Part shown: in pieces, positions 7,779-15,273 of the stretch
Layout: the number at the start of each line of letters is the position of its first letter
Numbering within the stretch: the stretch's first letter is position 1
From: Pseudomonadota bacterium
GTDB taxonomy: Bacteria > Pseudomonadota > Alphaproteobacteria > Acetobacterales > Acetobacteraceae
Assembly (NCBI GenBank): GCA_021816925.1
Contig: JAKAWQ010000019.1
Coordinates: 1 to 54,601, forward strand
Reading direction: 5' to 3'
DNA length: 54,601 nucleotides
Translations under genes and position numbers: made by a program
Notes under the pieces: model-generated
Databases searched by the model: none
Seen by the model: the letters and a program-made list of their open reading frames with translations, nothing else
Told to the model about the DNA's origin: nothing

Positions 7779-7936
7779 CTTAACAGTTCGCTGAAAAAGG
7801 TTTTCGAGCACCGGTGCACGCAAGATCGGTTCGCGTACCTGGGTAGGAGCGCACGAAAGCTTCAAAGTGGGTTCCATCCTGATTCTTTTCGGTCATTCGT
7901 TCCGCTGGCGTTGGACTTTTTCAGCAAACTGTTAAG
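7779..7936. mobile_element. 158-bp non-autonomous element with IS-like terminal inverted repeats
   Basis: Termini 7779-7800 (CTTAACAGTTCGCTGAAAAA plus GG) and 7915-7936 are inverted repeats of 22 nt with two mismatches. The TGAAAAA/TTTTTCA ends resemble those of transposable elements whose ends read CTGTTnnnnTGAAAAA. The interior has no coding frame. It lies inside the sulfur operon, between the four-cysteine gene and lbpA. The TAA stop of the four-cysteine gene (7932-7934) is inside the right terminus. It is either a MITE or the two ends left after loss of a transposase. Confidence 0.75.
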
Positions 7937-8378
7937 CCCCCGCGGCCTCGGCGGCGCGCAACGGTCGGGCGGCGCAACAGAACTCGCCGAGCCCGGCGAT
8001 TTCAAGCTTGCCGTCGATGAAGAGCATCAGATGCCGGGCAATCATCGCCCCAAGGCGCACGCGCCGCCCCGCTTCCGGATGCCAGGGTTCGAGGCGGAGC
8101 AGGTTCGCGTGATAGACGAGTTCGCGGCAGCTTTCGCGGCAGGCGTTGAAGGAGGGCTCGCCCGCGGCACCCTGGCGCTGCAACGCGAGCAGGCGGAAGC
8201 CCTCGTGAGTGGCCTCCGTCGGAACCAAGCCGCGGGCGAGCACGAAACGCTCGATGACAACCTCGCCGATTGCGAGAAGTTCCGCGGCGGATCGCTCGGC
8301 GTCCGCGACCCCCTGAGCCATCAGCGCCTCGATCCGCTCCTCGATCGGAACGGGTTCGGGGAGTTGGGCGGCGGCCAT
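7932..8378 (-). CDS. uncharacterised four-cysteine protein of the sHdr operon
   Basis: A 148-residue, mostly helical soluble protein I cannot assign to a family. It has exactly four cysteines: a CxxxC pair (Cys80, Cys84, NACRESCREL) and an adjacent pair (Cys134-Cys135, GEFCCAAR), enough to bind a metal, a small Fe-S cluster or to shuttle sulfur. ATG 8378 overlaps the hdrB2 stop as ATGA, so it is translationally coupled to the electron-transfer subunit. The stop codon lies inside the terminal repeat of the element at 7779-7936, so the original C-terminus may have been changed by that insertion. Confidence 0.8.
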   Translation of the reverse strand: MAAAQLPEPVPIEERIEALMAQGVADAERSAAELLAIGEVVIERFVLARGLVPTEATHEGFRLLALQRQGAAGEPSFNACRESCRELVYHANLLRLEPWHPEAGRRVRLGAMIARHLMLFIDGKLEIAGLGEFCCAARPLRAAEAAGA

Positions 8379-9301
8379 CAGCCGAGCCTCCTCGCGGTGA
8401 GCAGCGCGGAGGCATCTGAGAGGTTCTCCTGCACGCCCACGCGGCGGCGCGACAGGCCGAGCGCCATCCCGAGAAGCTGGGTGAAGTAGAGGATCTTCAC
8501 CGAGGTTTTCTTGCCGAGCACCTTTTCCGCGCGAACCTGGTGCATTTCGAGCCCGGTGTGGCAGGTCGGGCATTCGGTGGCGATCACCTCCGCCCCGCAG
8601 GCCTCGGCGGTGGTGAGGAGGTTGAGCACGAGCTTGGTTGAGGTGTCGGAATCCGAAAGCGTGTGCGCGCCGCCGCAGCAGGCGGTCTTGAGTGGGTATT
8701 CCACGCACTCCGCGCCGGCGGCGGCGAGCAGATCGTCCATGAAGTGGGGCTTGGCGGTCGATTCCGAGCCTGTCCCCTTGTCCTTCTCGGGGAAGATGTG
8801 GCGCGGTCGGGTGTACATGCAGCCGTAATAATTGGCGATGCGGAGCCCGGCGAGAGAGTTCTTGACGCGCACCTTCAGTCCCTCCTCGCCGATCGTTTGC
8901 TTGATCCAGTCGAGTGCGTGGATCGTCGCAACCTTGCCGGAGCGATAAGCGGCGTGGCCGGCCTTGGCGGAGAGCCTTTCGTTCACGGCAGTCGAACCGG
9001 GATCGTTGGCGAGATCGTATTCGGCCTTCTTGAGATTATGATAGCAGCCGTTGCAGGGCGCCATGACGGTGGAGAAGCCCATCTTCTCGGCGATCGCAAG
9101 GTTGCGGGCCGAAAGATAGGTTTGCAGCTTGGGATCGACGTTCTTGACCTCCATCGCTCCGCAGCAGTTCCAGTTGTCGAGCTCGACCAGCTCGAGCCCA
9201 AGCGCCTTGCCCACCGCGCGCGTGGAACGGTCGTAGGCGTGGCCCGTCCCTTCGAGGGCGCAGCCCGGATAATAGGCGACGCGGCGATAGGACTCGGTCA
9301 T
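8378..9301 (-). CDS. hdrB2: sHdrB2, CCG-domain heterodisulfide-reductase-like subunit
   Basis: A 307-residue subunit with two complete cysteine-rich CCG domains of the kind that bind noncubane [4Fe-4S] clusters in HdrB. Domain 1 has Cys14, Cys46-Cys47, Cys83 and Cys86 (CNGC). Domain 2 has Cys161, Cys208-Cys209, Cys244 and Cys247 (CPTC). In sHdr this is a likely site where sulfur bound to a carrier is oxidised. Its ATG overlaps the hdrC2 stop and its stop overlaps the next ATG, so the three genes are coupled. Confidence 0.93.
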   Translation of the reverse strand: MTESYRRVAYYPGCALEGTGHAYDRSTRAVGKALGLELVELDNWNCCGAMEVKNVDPKLQTYLSARNLAIAEKMGFSTVMAPCNGCYHNLKKAEYDLANDPGSTAVNERLSAKAGHAAYRSGKVATIHALDWIKQTIGEEGLKVRVKNSLAGLRIANYYGCMYTRPRHIFPEKDKGTGSESTAKPHFMDDLLAAAGAECVEYPLKTACCGGAHTLSDSDTSTKLVLNLLTTAEACGAEVIATECPTCHTGLEMHQVRAEKVLGKKTSVKILYFTQLLGMALGLSRRRVGVQENLSDASALLTARRLG

Positions 9302-10047
9302 GGCTCTGTTTCCTCGGGCGCGAGGGCAAGCGCGCGACGGTCGGCGGCACGGCGCTCACGCACATATTCCTCGATGCCGGCACGCGCGCCCGACCAGCGC
9401 CGCGCGCGCGGGCGGAGCACCGCTGCCTGGCCGAGGCGAAGCAGGTAGCCGAGGGGCAGGCGGCGGACCAGGCCTTGTACGAGTGCGACAAGCCAGGGTT
9501 GGTTGAGCTTCTGGCCGGTGCGCGTGAAGAAATTGCGGAGCACCCGCCCCTCTTCGATGCGGCCGGTGGCGAAAACCTGCTCTGAGAATTCGGCGTCGAA
9601 TTCCGCGGCCGGAGAAGGCTTCGTATAGCCCTTCAGTTCGAGCCAGTGCGCGGTTGCCTTCATCACTCCTTCGGGATTGACATCGCGCGGGCAGGCATAG
9701 GTACACTTGTTGCAGGAAACGCACTGCCAGACGATGTCCTTGTCGCGCAACAGCTCGCTCTCCATGCCGAGCCGGATGAGATAGATCCAGTAGCGCGGAT
9801 TGAAGTCTGGGTTGATCGCATTCACGGTGCACGAATTGGTGCACGAGCCACACTGCCAGCAGCGATGGATCCCCTCCCCGCCCGGCAGCGCCGCGATCTC
9901 CTGCTCCATGCGCTCGTTGTAGTTGGTGAGGACGCGCGGCTGGATGAAGGTGCTCCAGTCCCCCGAGACATCGACGCCTTCCAGCGTCAGGCGCTCGTGG
10001 GTGACGAGATCTTCCTTGCGGATCAGCGATTTTTCGTGGATGGGCAT
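9298..10047 (-). CDS. hdrC2: sHdrC2, iron-sulfur electron-transfer subunit
   Basis: A 249-residue ferredoxin-type subunit with two classical [4Fe-4S] motifs: Cys63-66-69-73 (CWQCGSCTNSC) and Cys109-112-115-119 (CVSCNKCTYACP). It should pass electrons between the CCG subunit HdrB2 and flavoprotein HdrA in the cytoplasmic complex. It starts 7 nt after the conserved hypothetical gene, and its stop overlaps the hdrB2 start. The basic C-terminal tail (about 210-249) has no known role. Confidence 0.93.
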   Translation of the reverse strand: MPIHEKSLIRKEDLVTHERLTLEGVDVSGDWSTFIQPRVLTNYNERMEQEIAALPGGEGIHRCWQCGSCTNSCTVNAINPDFNPRYWIYLIRLGMESELLRDKDIVWQCVSCNKCTYACPRDVNPEGVMKATAHWLELKGYTKPSPAAEFDAEFSEQVFATGRIEEGRVLRNFFTRTGQKLNQPWLVALVQGLVRRLPLGYLLRLGQAAVLRPRARRWSGARAGIEEYVRERRAADRRALALAPEETEP

Positions 10048-10054
10048 GCGTTTC

Positions 10055-10912
10055 CTAGGCCCGGATCGCCACGGCGGGCGCGGCCGGAGCGGCCTTGCCG
10101 TCGATCAGCTTGAGGCGCGTGCGGCCGGTACGGGTATCGATCGCGTCCAGGCCGAGCAGGCGGCGCGTATGCGCCATCGGATCCGCCGGACGGGAGAACT
10201 CGTTCTTGAGGTAGTGCCCGCCGCGATCGTTGATGTAGCCGGCATAAATGTGTGCGGCGAGGAGCGAGACGTTGAGCGGAAGATCGGAGGCAACGCCGAG
10301 GCTGCGCAGGAAGCCCGTGAGTTCATCGCGGAGGGTGGCGAAGGTTGCGAAATCGTCCGCCGCGCCGATCCTGAGTGCGTCCATATCTTCGGCATACCAG
10401 ATCTCGCGCAGCACGCCCGTGCCGGCGTGGGCGTCCCACACCCAGCGCGTCATCAGCGGATAATGCTCGGGCGCAGTGAAATGCAGGATCTCGGCGGCGA
10501 GATCGCGCAGGAAGCGGTGCGTGCGGTCGCGCGGGAAGCCGTCCGCGAAAGTGGCCATGCGGGCATCGGCGCCGGTGAGATCGGCCGCATCGTCCAAGAG
10601 GCGCGCGATGCGGAGGCGAAGCGGTGCGAAGCCCACTTCGGCGAGCAGCGCCGCGATGCGTCGCCGCGCCGGGGCGATGAACGCACACGCGCCGAGGAAA
10701 TCCTCCTCGGTCAGCCCGCTCACGCGCCCGCCGCCGAACACCTCGTCGAACAGCGCCGCCTTCAGAACGAGCGCGCTCACATAGCGCTGAACGCCCCGGG
10801 TGACCGAAGCCGCGGCCTCGAGATCCGCCCAGGCGGCGCGGAGCCGCGCGCCACCGAGATCGAGCGTGACGGTCTTGGGAGGCGGCGCGGAGCGGGTGCG
10901 GAATCCGAACAT
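10055..10912 (-). CDS. conserved hypothetical protein of sHdr clusters ('Hyp')
   Basis: A 285-residue protein placed between hdrA and hdrC2, the position taken by the 'hyp' gene in the described type I order hdrC1-B1-A-hyp-C2-B2. It has no cysteine, so it cannot itself hold an Fe-S cluster, and no signal peptide. The middle is helical, with aromatic-rich conserved-looking segments (HYPLMTRWVWD, IYAGYINDRGG). A scaffold or assembly role is inference. Gaps to both neighbours are below 25 nt, so it is cotranscribed. Confidence 0.85.
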   Translation of the reverse strand: MFGFRTRSAPPPKTVTLDLGGARLRAAWADLEAAASVTRGVQRYVSALVLKAALFDEVFGGGRVSGLTEEDFLGACAFIAPARRRIAALLAEVGFAPLRLRIARLLDDAADLTGADARMATFADGFPRDRTHRFLRDLAAEILHFTAPEHYPLMTRWVWDAHAGTGVLREIWYAEDMDALRIGAADDFATFATLRDELTGFLRSLGVASDLPLNVSLLAAHIYAGYINDRGGHYLKNEFSRPADPMAHTRRLLGLDAIDTRTGRTRLKLIDGKAAPAAPAVAIRA

Positions 10913-10936
10913 GCCTAAAGGATCTGCCTCCGGGGT

Positions 10937-11989
10937 TCACTCGGCCGCCCGGCGCGCCGGAGCGCGGGCGAGTGCCAGCGCAGCGGCGGCCGCGGCCTGG
11001 CCCTGCGCGATCGAATCGTCGATCGTCTCCGGTCCGGTGGCGGCGCCGGCGGTGAAAACGCCCGGCCGCGTGGTGCCGCCCATGGCGGTGTAGGACGGCG
11101 CCTTCTTGATGTGCCCGTGCTTCTCGAGCGCAACGCCGAAGGTGGCAGCGATTCCGAGGTTATCGACGTTCGGGTCCATGCCGATCGCGTGTACCACCAT
11201 GTCGAAGGGGATGGTGATCGGCCGCTTGACCAGCGTGTCCTCTCCTTTCACGATCAGCCGCTTGCCGTCGGAGGTGACTTCCGCAATCCGCGCCTTGATG
11301 TACTTCACCTTCCACTTTTCCTGGCTCTCCCAGTAGTAGGTGTCTTCGTAGAGGCCGTAAGTGCGGATATCCATGTAATAGATATAGACATTGCACTGTG
11401 GGAGCTGCTCGCGGATCTCCATCGCGATGTTGCACGAAACAGTGCAGCAGATTTTCGAGCACCATTCCCGCCCGATCTGCCGGTCGCGCGAGCCGACGCA
11501 AAGCAGGATGGCGACGCGCTCGGGCGCACGGCCGTCGGAGAGGCAGCGGATGCCGCTCCCCGAAGAGAGCATCTGCTCGACCTGGGTGGTGGTGACGACA
11601 TCGGGATAGGTGCCGAAACCCCATTCCGGCTTGTTCACCGAATCGAAATGCGTAAAGCCGGTGCAGAGGATCGCGTTCGCCGCCTCGATCGCCGTGCCGT
11701 CGGAAAGCCTGGCCAAGAAGGCGCCGGGCGCGCCAGCAAACTCGCTGACGCGCGCATTGCGGTGGATTTCGATCAGCGTGTCATCCTCGACGCGCCTCAC
11801 CATCCCGCCGATCGCATCGCGCGCCCATTCGCCCGAAGGGACGAGCTTGGCGTAGCCCGAGAGGATTGGCGCGCCGCCAAGGCGATCGGCCTTGTCCACG
11901 AGCACGACGCGCTCGCCCGCGGCGGTGAGCGCGTGCGCCGCCGAGAGCCCCGCCGGGCCGCCGCCGAGGACGAGGACCGGGCGGCTCAT
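10937..11989 (-). CDS. hdrA: sHdrA, FAD-containing heterodisulfide-reductase-like subunit
   Basis: A 350-residue flavoprotein. The N-terminal FAD motif GGGPAG lies at 9-14. A Cys-rich insert (Cys164, Cys177, Cys181-182, Cys186, ending CSKICCTVSC) binds a [4Fe-4S] cluster in this family, and a second nucleotide-binding half follows. It is much shorter than methanogen HdrA, as is normal for sHdrA, and lacks the extra ferredoxin domains. ATG 11989 overlaps the hdrB1 stop. It should accept electrons from sulfur oxidation via HdrC1/C2. Confidence 0.94.
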   Translation of the reverse strand: MSRPVLVLGGGPAGLSAAHALTAAGERVVLVDKADRLGGAPILSGYAKLVPSGEWARDAIGGMVRRVEDDTLIEIHRNARVSEFAGAPGAFLARLSDGTAIEAANAILCTGFTHFDSVNKPEWGFGTYPDVVTTTQVEQMLSSGSGIRCLSDGRAPERVAILLCVGSRDRQIGREWCSKICCTVSCNIAMEIREQLPQCNVYIYYMDIRTYGLYEDTYYWESQEKWKVKYIKARIAEVTSDGKRLIVKGEDTLVKRPITIPFDMVVHAIGMDPNVDNLGIAATFGVALEKHGHIKKAPSYTAMGGTTRPGVFTAGAATGPETIDDSIAQGQAAAAAALALARAPARRAAE

Positions 11990-13362
11990 TCCGCCCCGCT
12001 CGCAGCAAGCGCCGGCTGGCGCCGATAGCCGGGGCCCGAGGTGATCGCTCGCTTCGGGTCGTAGAGCGTCTCGATCCGGCCAGCCTTTACCTCCGCGAGA
12101 TAGGCATCGAATTCCGCCTTGGCCTTTTCCCAGTCGATACCGAGCTTTTCGAGCAGTTTCTCAAAGGGCGAGGCATGCCAGTGGAGTTGCGCGAGCTTGT
12201 AGGGATGGGCGCCGAGCGTGAGGGCGGCGAACTGGCAGTCGGCCATCACCGGCAGCTCATACACCTTGTCCACCGCGCGGCCGATCCACTGGTTCTTGTC
12301 GAGCGTGGTGATGCAGCCGGTATCATGGCCGATCATCACGTCCGCGTGCGCCTCGTCCACGGCCACGCGGATCTTGCGGTCGATCGCGAAGGAGCGGGTA
12401 AATTCGCGCTCCCCGATGATGTGGCGGAAGCCGAAGCCGCAGCAATCGTACCAGGTGGAGTAGTCGATCACCTGCGCGCCGAGCGTCTGCATCAGGCCGG
12501 TGGAAACCGCAACGCGGTTTCCGTCCAGCACCGTTTCGTCGTAGATCACGTCCTCGGGCACCATCTTGTAAACGTGGCAGGCGGGATGGATGGTCGCACG
12601 GATGCCGCTGCAATCGATCGTCTTCTCGGCGGCGATGCGCTCGCGCATCACGTGCAGCCATTCCGAGTAGTGCACGATCTCCTCGGGGATGAGGAGCTTG
12701 CCGTCGATCAGCCTGCCGAGTTTGGCCAGAATCTTCTTCACCTCCGCCCTGAGCTCCGCCGAGTGCAACAGGAATTGCCGCATCTCCTTGTAGTTGCCGA
12801 AGGAGGTGCCGCAATGCACGAGCGGGAAATAATAGCCGGGCGGCAGCCCTTCGGCCTGCGAGGAAACATAGGCCTGATGGAAGTTGCGCAAGAACACCGC
12901 GGCCAGGCTCAGCACGTTGCCGATGCCCGAGCCGTGATAGTTCCAGGCCGTGCACGAGGTCTGGTCGGTCTCGTCGAGATAGCGCGTGCCGAGCCGGTTC
13001 ATCAGCCACATGAGCGAGGTGGGGTAGCCGGGAATGTTGCCGCACTGGCCGCACGACTTGTGGTGCCAAAGCTGGTTGGTGGGGATGCGCTTCTCCCAGC
13101 CGTAGAGCGTACAGGCGGTGACCGGTTCGTGCTGCCCGGAGATGCGATGCACGACGATCTCGCCCTCCCGCTCGAGATCCCACATCAGGCTCCGCACGTC
13201 CTCGACGCGTTCCTTGCCGGTCAGAGCCGAGCGGCGGTCGATGCGGGCCTCGACCCAGGCGGTGGCGGTGCGTGCCTGGGCGGGCGTCAGTGCCGAGGCA
13301 CGCCATTCCGGGCCGAAGCCCGTGTAGGCGCCCTGGTGCCCTTGTTCCTTCGTCTTTTCCAT
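11986..13362 (-). CDS. hdrB1: sHdrB1, CCG-domain subunit
   Basis: A 458-residue subunit with a GAGGGAAA ribosome site before ATG 13362. The N-terminal half has Cys104/Cys107 (SCGQC), Cys137 and Cys184. The C-terminal half has Cys262 (HPACHVY), Cys307-Cys308 (DCCGF) and Cys350 (DTGC), the layout of a CCG domain. The terminal CxxC is not complete: Cys350 is followed by ITTLD, with the next cysteine only at 376. That may be normal for sHdrB1 or an altered cluster site. It is the second structural gene of the complex and is coupled to hdrA by a 4-nt overlap. Confidence 0.93.
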   Translation of the reverse strand: MEKTKEQGHQGAYTGFGPEWRASALTPAQARTATAWVEARIDRRSALTGKERVEDVRSLMWDLEREGEIVVHRISGQHEPVTACTLYGWEKRIPTNQLWHHKSCGQCGNIPGYPTSLMWLMNRLGTRYLDETDQTSCTAWNYHGSGIGNVLSLAAVFLRNFHQAYVSSQAEGLPPGYYFPLVHCGTSFGNYKEMRQFLLHSAELRAEVKKILAKLGRLIDGKLLIPEEIVHYSEWLHVMRERIAAEKTIDCSGIRATIHPACHVYKMVPEDVIYDETVLDGNRVAVSTGLMQTLGAQVIDYSTWYDCCGFGFRHIIGEREFTRSFAIDRKIRVAVDEAHADVMIGHDTGCITTLDKNQWIGRAVDKVYELPVMADCQFAALTLGAHPYKLAQLHWHASPFEKLLEKLGIDWEKAKAEFDAYLAEVKAGRIETLYDPKRAITSGPGYRRQPALAASGAE

Positions 13363-13387
13363 CGCATTTCCCTCGGCGCCGCGCCGC

Positions 13388-14131
13388 TCAGCCCTCCTGT
13401 TCGGCGCGCCACTCCTCGTATTCCTCGCGCTTCTCGTCCATCACGTCGGTGATGACATCGAAGAGATTCTCGTCCACCTGCTCGAGCTGGTCGAGCACGC
13501 CGGTCGCTTCCCAGATGGTGTAAAGCTCGATCGATGTCTTGAGATTGACCACCCAGGCGGTGTCCATGCTGTGCAGGGTCGGCACCGGGATCGCCTTGCG
13601 CAGAATCTCGAGCGGTGCGTCGATCTTGCTCACGTTCGGTCCCCAGTCGGGGAAAGCATCACGCGTGATCATGTTCGGCGCAAGCTGATTGCCCGTCGAG
13701 ATCACCTTGAGCAGCACGCGTGTGAACGGCCGCAGCGCATCCTTGGCCGACTGCATGCCGTGCTTGATCGCGACCTCGCGCATGATCATCACGAGGCCGC
13801 CCGGGGAATTGCGGAAGGGGCAACGCGCGGCGCAGGTGTAGCACTGCGCGCAGGCCCAGATCTTCTCCTGCATCGCGTCGTAGATGCCCTCGAGATTCTC
13901 GGTCCAGAGGAGCTGGACGATCTCGCGGGGCGAATAATCGTAATAGTGCGCCGACGGGCAGGTTGCGGTGCAGATGCCGCAATTGAGGCAGCCGTAAAGC
14001 TCGTGGTCATAGAGCCGGTGCGAGCGGATATCCTCGAAGATCTGTTCGAGCTTGGCCTGGCCAACCGGCGCGCCGCCGGCGAGCGGATCGGCGGCGGGCG
14101 CCTTCGCGGGAAGCGTTGCGGTTTCTGCCAT
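13388..14131 (-). CDS. hdrC1: sHdrC1, iron-sulfur electron-transfer subunit
   Basis: A 247-residue protein with two [4Fe-4S] motifs, Cys48-51-54-58 (CLNCGICTATCP) and Cys94-97-100-104 (CAQCYTCAARCP), followed by a helical C-terminal part. The start at ATG 14131 has a strong GGAGGGG ribosome site, and a longer in-frame start at 14170 would overlap the dsrE gene. It lies 13 nt after dsrE and 25 nt before hdrB1. It should connect HdrB1 with HdrA electronically. Confidence 0.93.
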   Translation of the reverse strand: MAETATLPAKAPAADPLAGGAPVGQAKLEQIFEDIRSHRLYDHELYGCLNCGICTATCPSAHYYDYSPREIVQLLWTENLEGIYDAMQEKIWACAQCYTCAARCPFRNSPGGLVMIMREVAIKHGMQSAKDALRPFTRVLLKVISTGNQLAPNMITRDAFPDWGPNVSKIDAPLEILRKAIPVPTLHSMDTAWVVNLKTSIELYTIWEATGVLDQLEQVDENLFDVITDVMDEKREEYEEWRAEQEG

Positions 14132-14144
14132 GCCACCCCTCCGC

Positions 14145-14525
14145 TCAGTACGTGAGCACGCGCGTGTCATCCTCTTCCATCACGGCGGAGATGACATGCG
14201 CGCCGCCGACGATGCCCGAGCATTCCGGAATGAGGTCCGCCTCTGTCATGTCGAAGAGATCGAGATTGGGCGAGCAGCAATAGAATTTCACCCCCGCCTC
14301 GTGGGCATCGCGGATGAAATCGTGCACCGTCTTGGGCGAGCCCTCCTTCACGTGCAGTTTCTCCGCCACACCCTTCTTCATCAGCGAGCCCGAGGTCGCA
14401 GTACAGACGACCTCGACTTCATAGTCCATGGCGGCGGCGACGCTTGCCTGGAAGAAGGGCGCGCCAAGCTCCTCGCCGTTGCGAGGATCCGTGTTGACCA
14501 TGATGATGACGAGCTTGCGCGCCAA
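14145..14525 (-). CDS. dsrE: DsrE-family sulfurtransferase, first gene of the sHdr operon
   Basis: A 126-residue DsrE/TusD-like protein. The start chosen is TTG 14525, which follows a purine-rich GGGGGGAAAG and gives the usual MARKLVIIMVNTDP beginning. The first ATG is 8 codons further in. Cys83-Cys84 (FYCCSPNLDLF) is at the active-site position of DsrE-type persulfide carriers, and Cys41 is the next candidate. A second DsrE-type gene lies downstream with tusA, so the operon has two distinct carriers. It probably delivers sulfur to the Hdr subunits. Confidence 0.9.
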   Translation of the reverse strand: MARKLVIIMVNTDPRNGEELGAPFFQASVAAAMDYEVEVVCTATSGSLMKKGVAEKLHVKEGSPKTVHDFIRDAHEAGVKFYCCSPNLDLFDMTEADLIPECSGIVGGAHVISAVMEEDDTRVLTY

Positions 14526-14593
14526 TTCTTTCCCCCCTTCTTGGCTTGGCCACGCCGGCCCGAAAGCCAGCGCCGGGCGGCATCGATCCGGTA

Positions 14594-14640
14594 AGGATAG
14601 CCGTTCGCCGGTGGCCGGCCAAGAAAATATTCGTTTTATG
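14594..14640 (-). promoter_or_regulatory. predicted sHdr operon promoter with upstream operator-like motif
   Basis: On the minus strand TTGGCC (14617-14622) and TATCCT (14594-14599) lie 17 nt apart, about 70 nt before the dsrE start. Directly upstream, 14627-14640 reads ATATTCGTTTTATG on the plus strand. A near-identical motif is found upstream of the regulator gene (15144-15161). Both are AT-rich islands in GC-rich DNA and are candidate sHdrR sites. Confidence 0.45.
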
Positions 14641-14644
14641 CGAT

Positions 14645-15019
14645 CTATTCGCCGGGCGGCCCCCCCACTCGCTGCAGCGCGGCGGGCAGCGGCCGGCATT
14701 CCGCGCGAGGTTGCTCGCAGAAGAGGCTGTAAAGGAGCGCGATGGTTGCCACGGCTTCCGGCGAGCCCAGGCGGTAATAAATCGTGCGGGAGACGCGGCG
14801 GGTCCGCACCAGCCCGTCCTGGCGAAGCCGCGCGAGCTGCTGGGAGAGGCGCGCCTGGCGGAGCCCGAGCCGGCGCTCGAGCTCGCCGACCGACCGCTCG
14901 CCGTCGGCGAGGTTGCAGAGGATGAGGAGACGGTGCTCGTGCGCCAGCCCCTTGAGGAAGCCGGCCGCGCGCCGTGCGTTGCGACCCATCGCGCGGAGAT
15001 CGATCGTGCTCGCGTCCAT
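14645..15019 (-). CDS. shdrR: ArsR-type sulfane-sulfur-responsive repressor, sHdrR-like
   Basis: A 124-residue winged-helix protein starting at ATG 15019; upstream in-frame starts add only an Arg/Ser-rich stretch. The recognition helix is near 54-66 (LRQARLSQQLARL). Its only two cysteines, Cys35 (LILCNL) and Cys101 (LFCEQP), are 66 residues apart, as in the thiol-switch repressors SoxR/sHdrR of Hyphomicrobium, where sulfane sulfur bridges them and relieves repression. It lies directly upstream of the sHdr genes on the same strand, with about 119 nt between it and dsrE. It probably represses both the hdr operon and itself. Confidence 0.85.
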   Translation of the reverse strand: MDASTIDLRAMGRNARRAAGFLKGLAHEHRLLILCNLADGERSVGELERRLGLRQARLSQQLARLRQDGLVRTRRVSRTIYYRLGSPEAVATIALLYSLFCEQPRAECRPLPAALQRVGGPPGE

Positions 15020-15143
15020 CGGTTTCTGCGATCCCCCGCGCCGGCTCCTCGCAGGTTCGCCCCCCGAACGCAAGGGGCCAACGCAGCAGCCGAAGGCCGA
15101 GGCCGAGCGCGAGACGCATGGGGGCATGTTTCCGCTTTCTCAA

Positions 15144-15161
15144 ATTCATAAAGTCGAATAT
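15144..15161. promoter_or_regulatory. operator-like motif upstream of the sHdrR-like gene
   Basis: ATTCATAAAGTCGAATAT contains the inverted half-sites ATTC and GAAT. Its reverse complement, ATATTCGACTTTATGAAT, matches the motif at 14627-14640 (ATATTCGTTTTATG) apart from one gap and one substitution. It sits in a 254-nt gap between gat and the repressor gene. It is likely to be the autoregulatory site. Confidence 0.45.
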
Positions 15162-15273
15162 GTTTCCCAGCGGCGCGCCCGCGAAGCGAGGGGTTACAGT
15201 CAACGGGGGGACCATGCAGCTCGGCCTTGTCCGCGCGCTGCCGCTGATCGACGCAACGCCTGCGCGAGCGTGC

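Noticed and set aside
12175-13452. 425-codon plus-strand frame opposite hdrB1
   Set aside because: Antisense to a gene with conserved cysteines; composition (His/Arg/Gly/Val-rich, no domain) is that of a shadow.
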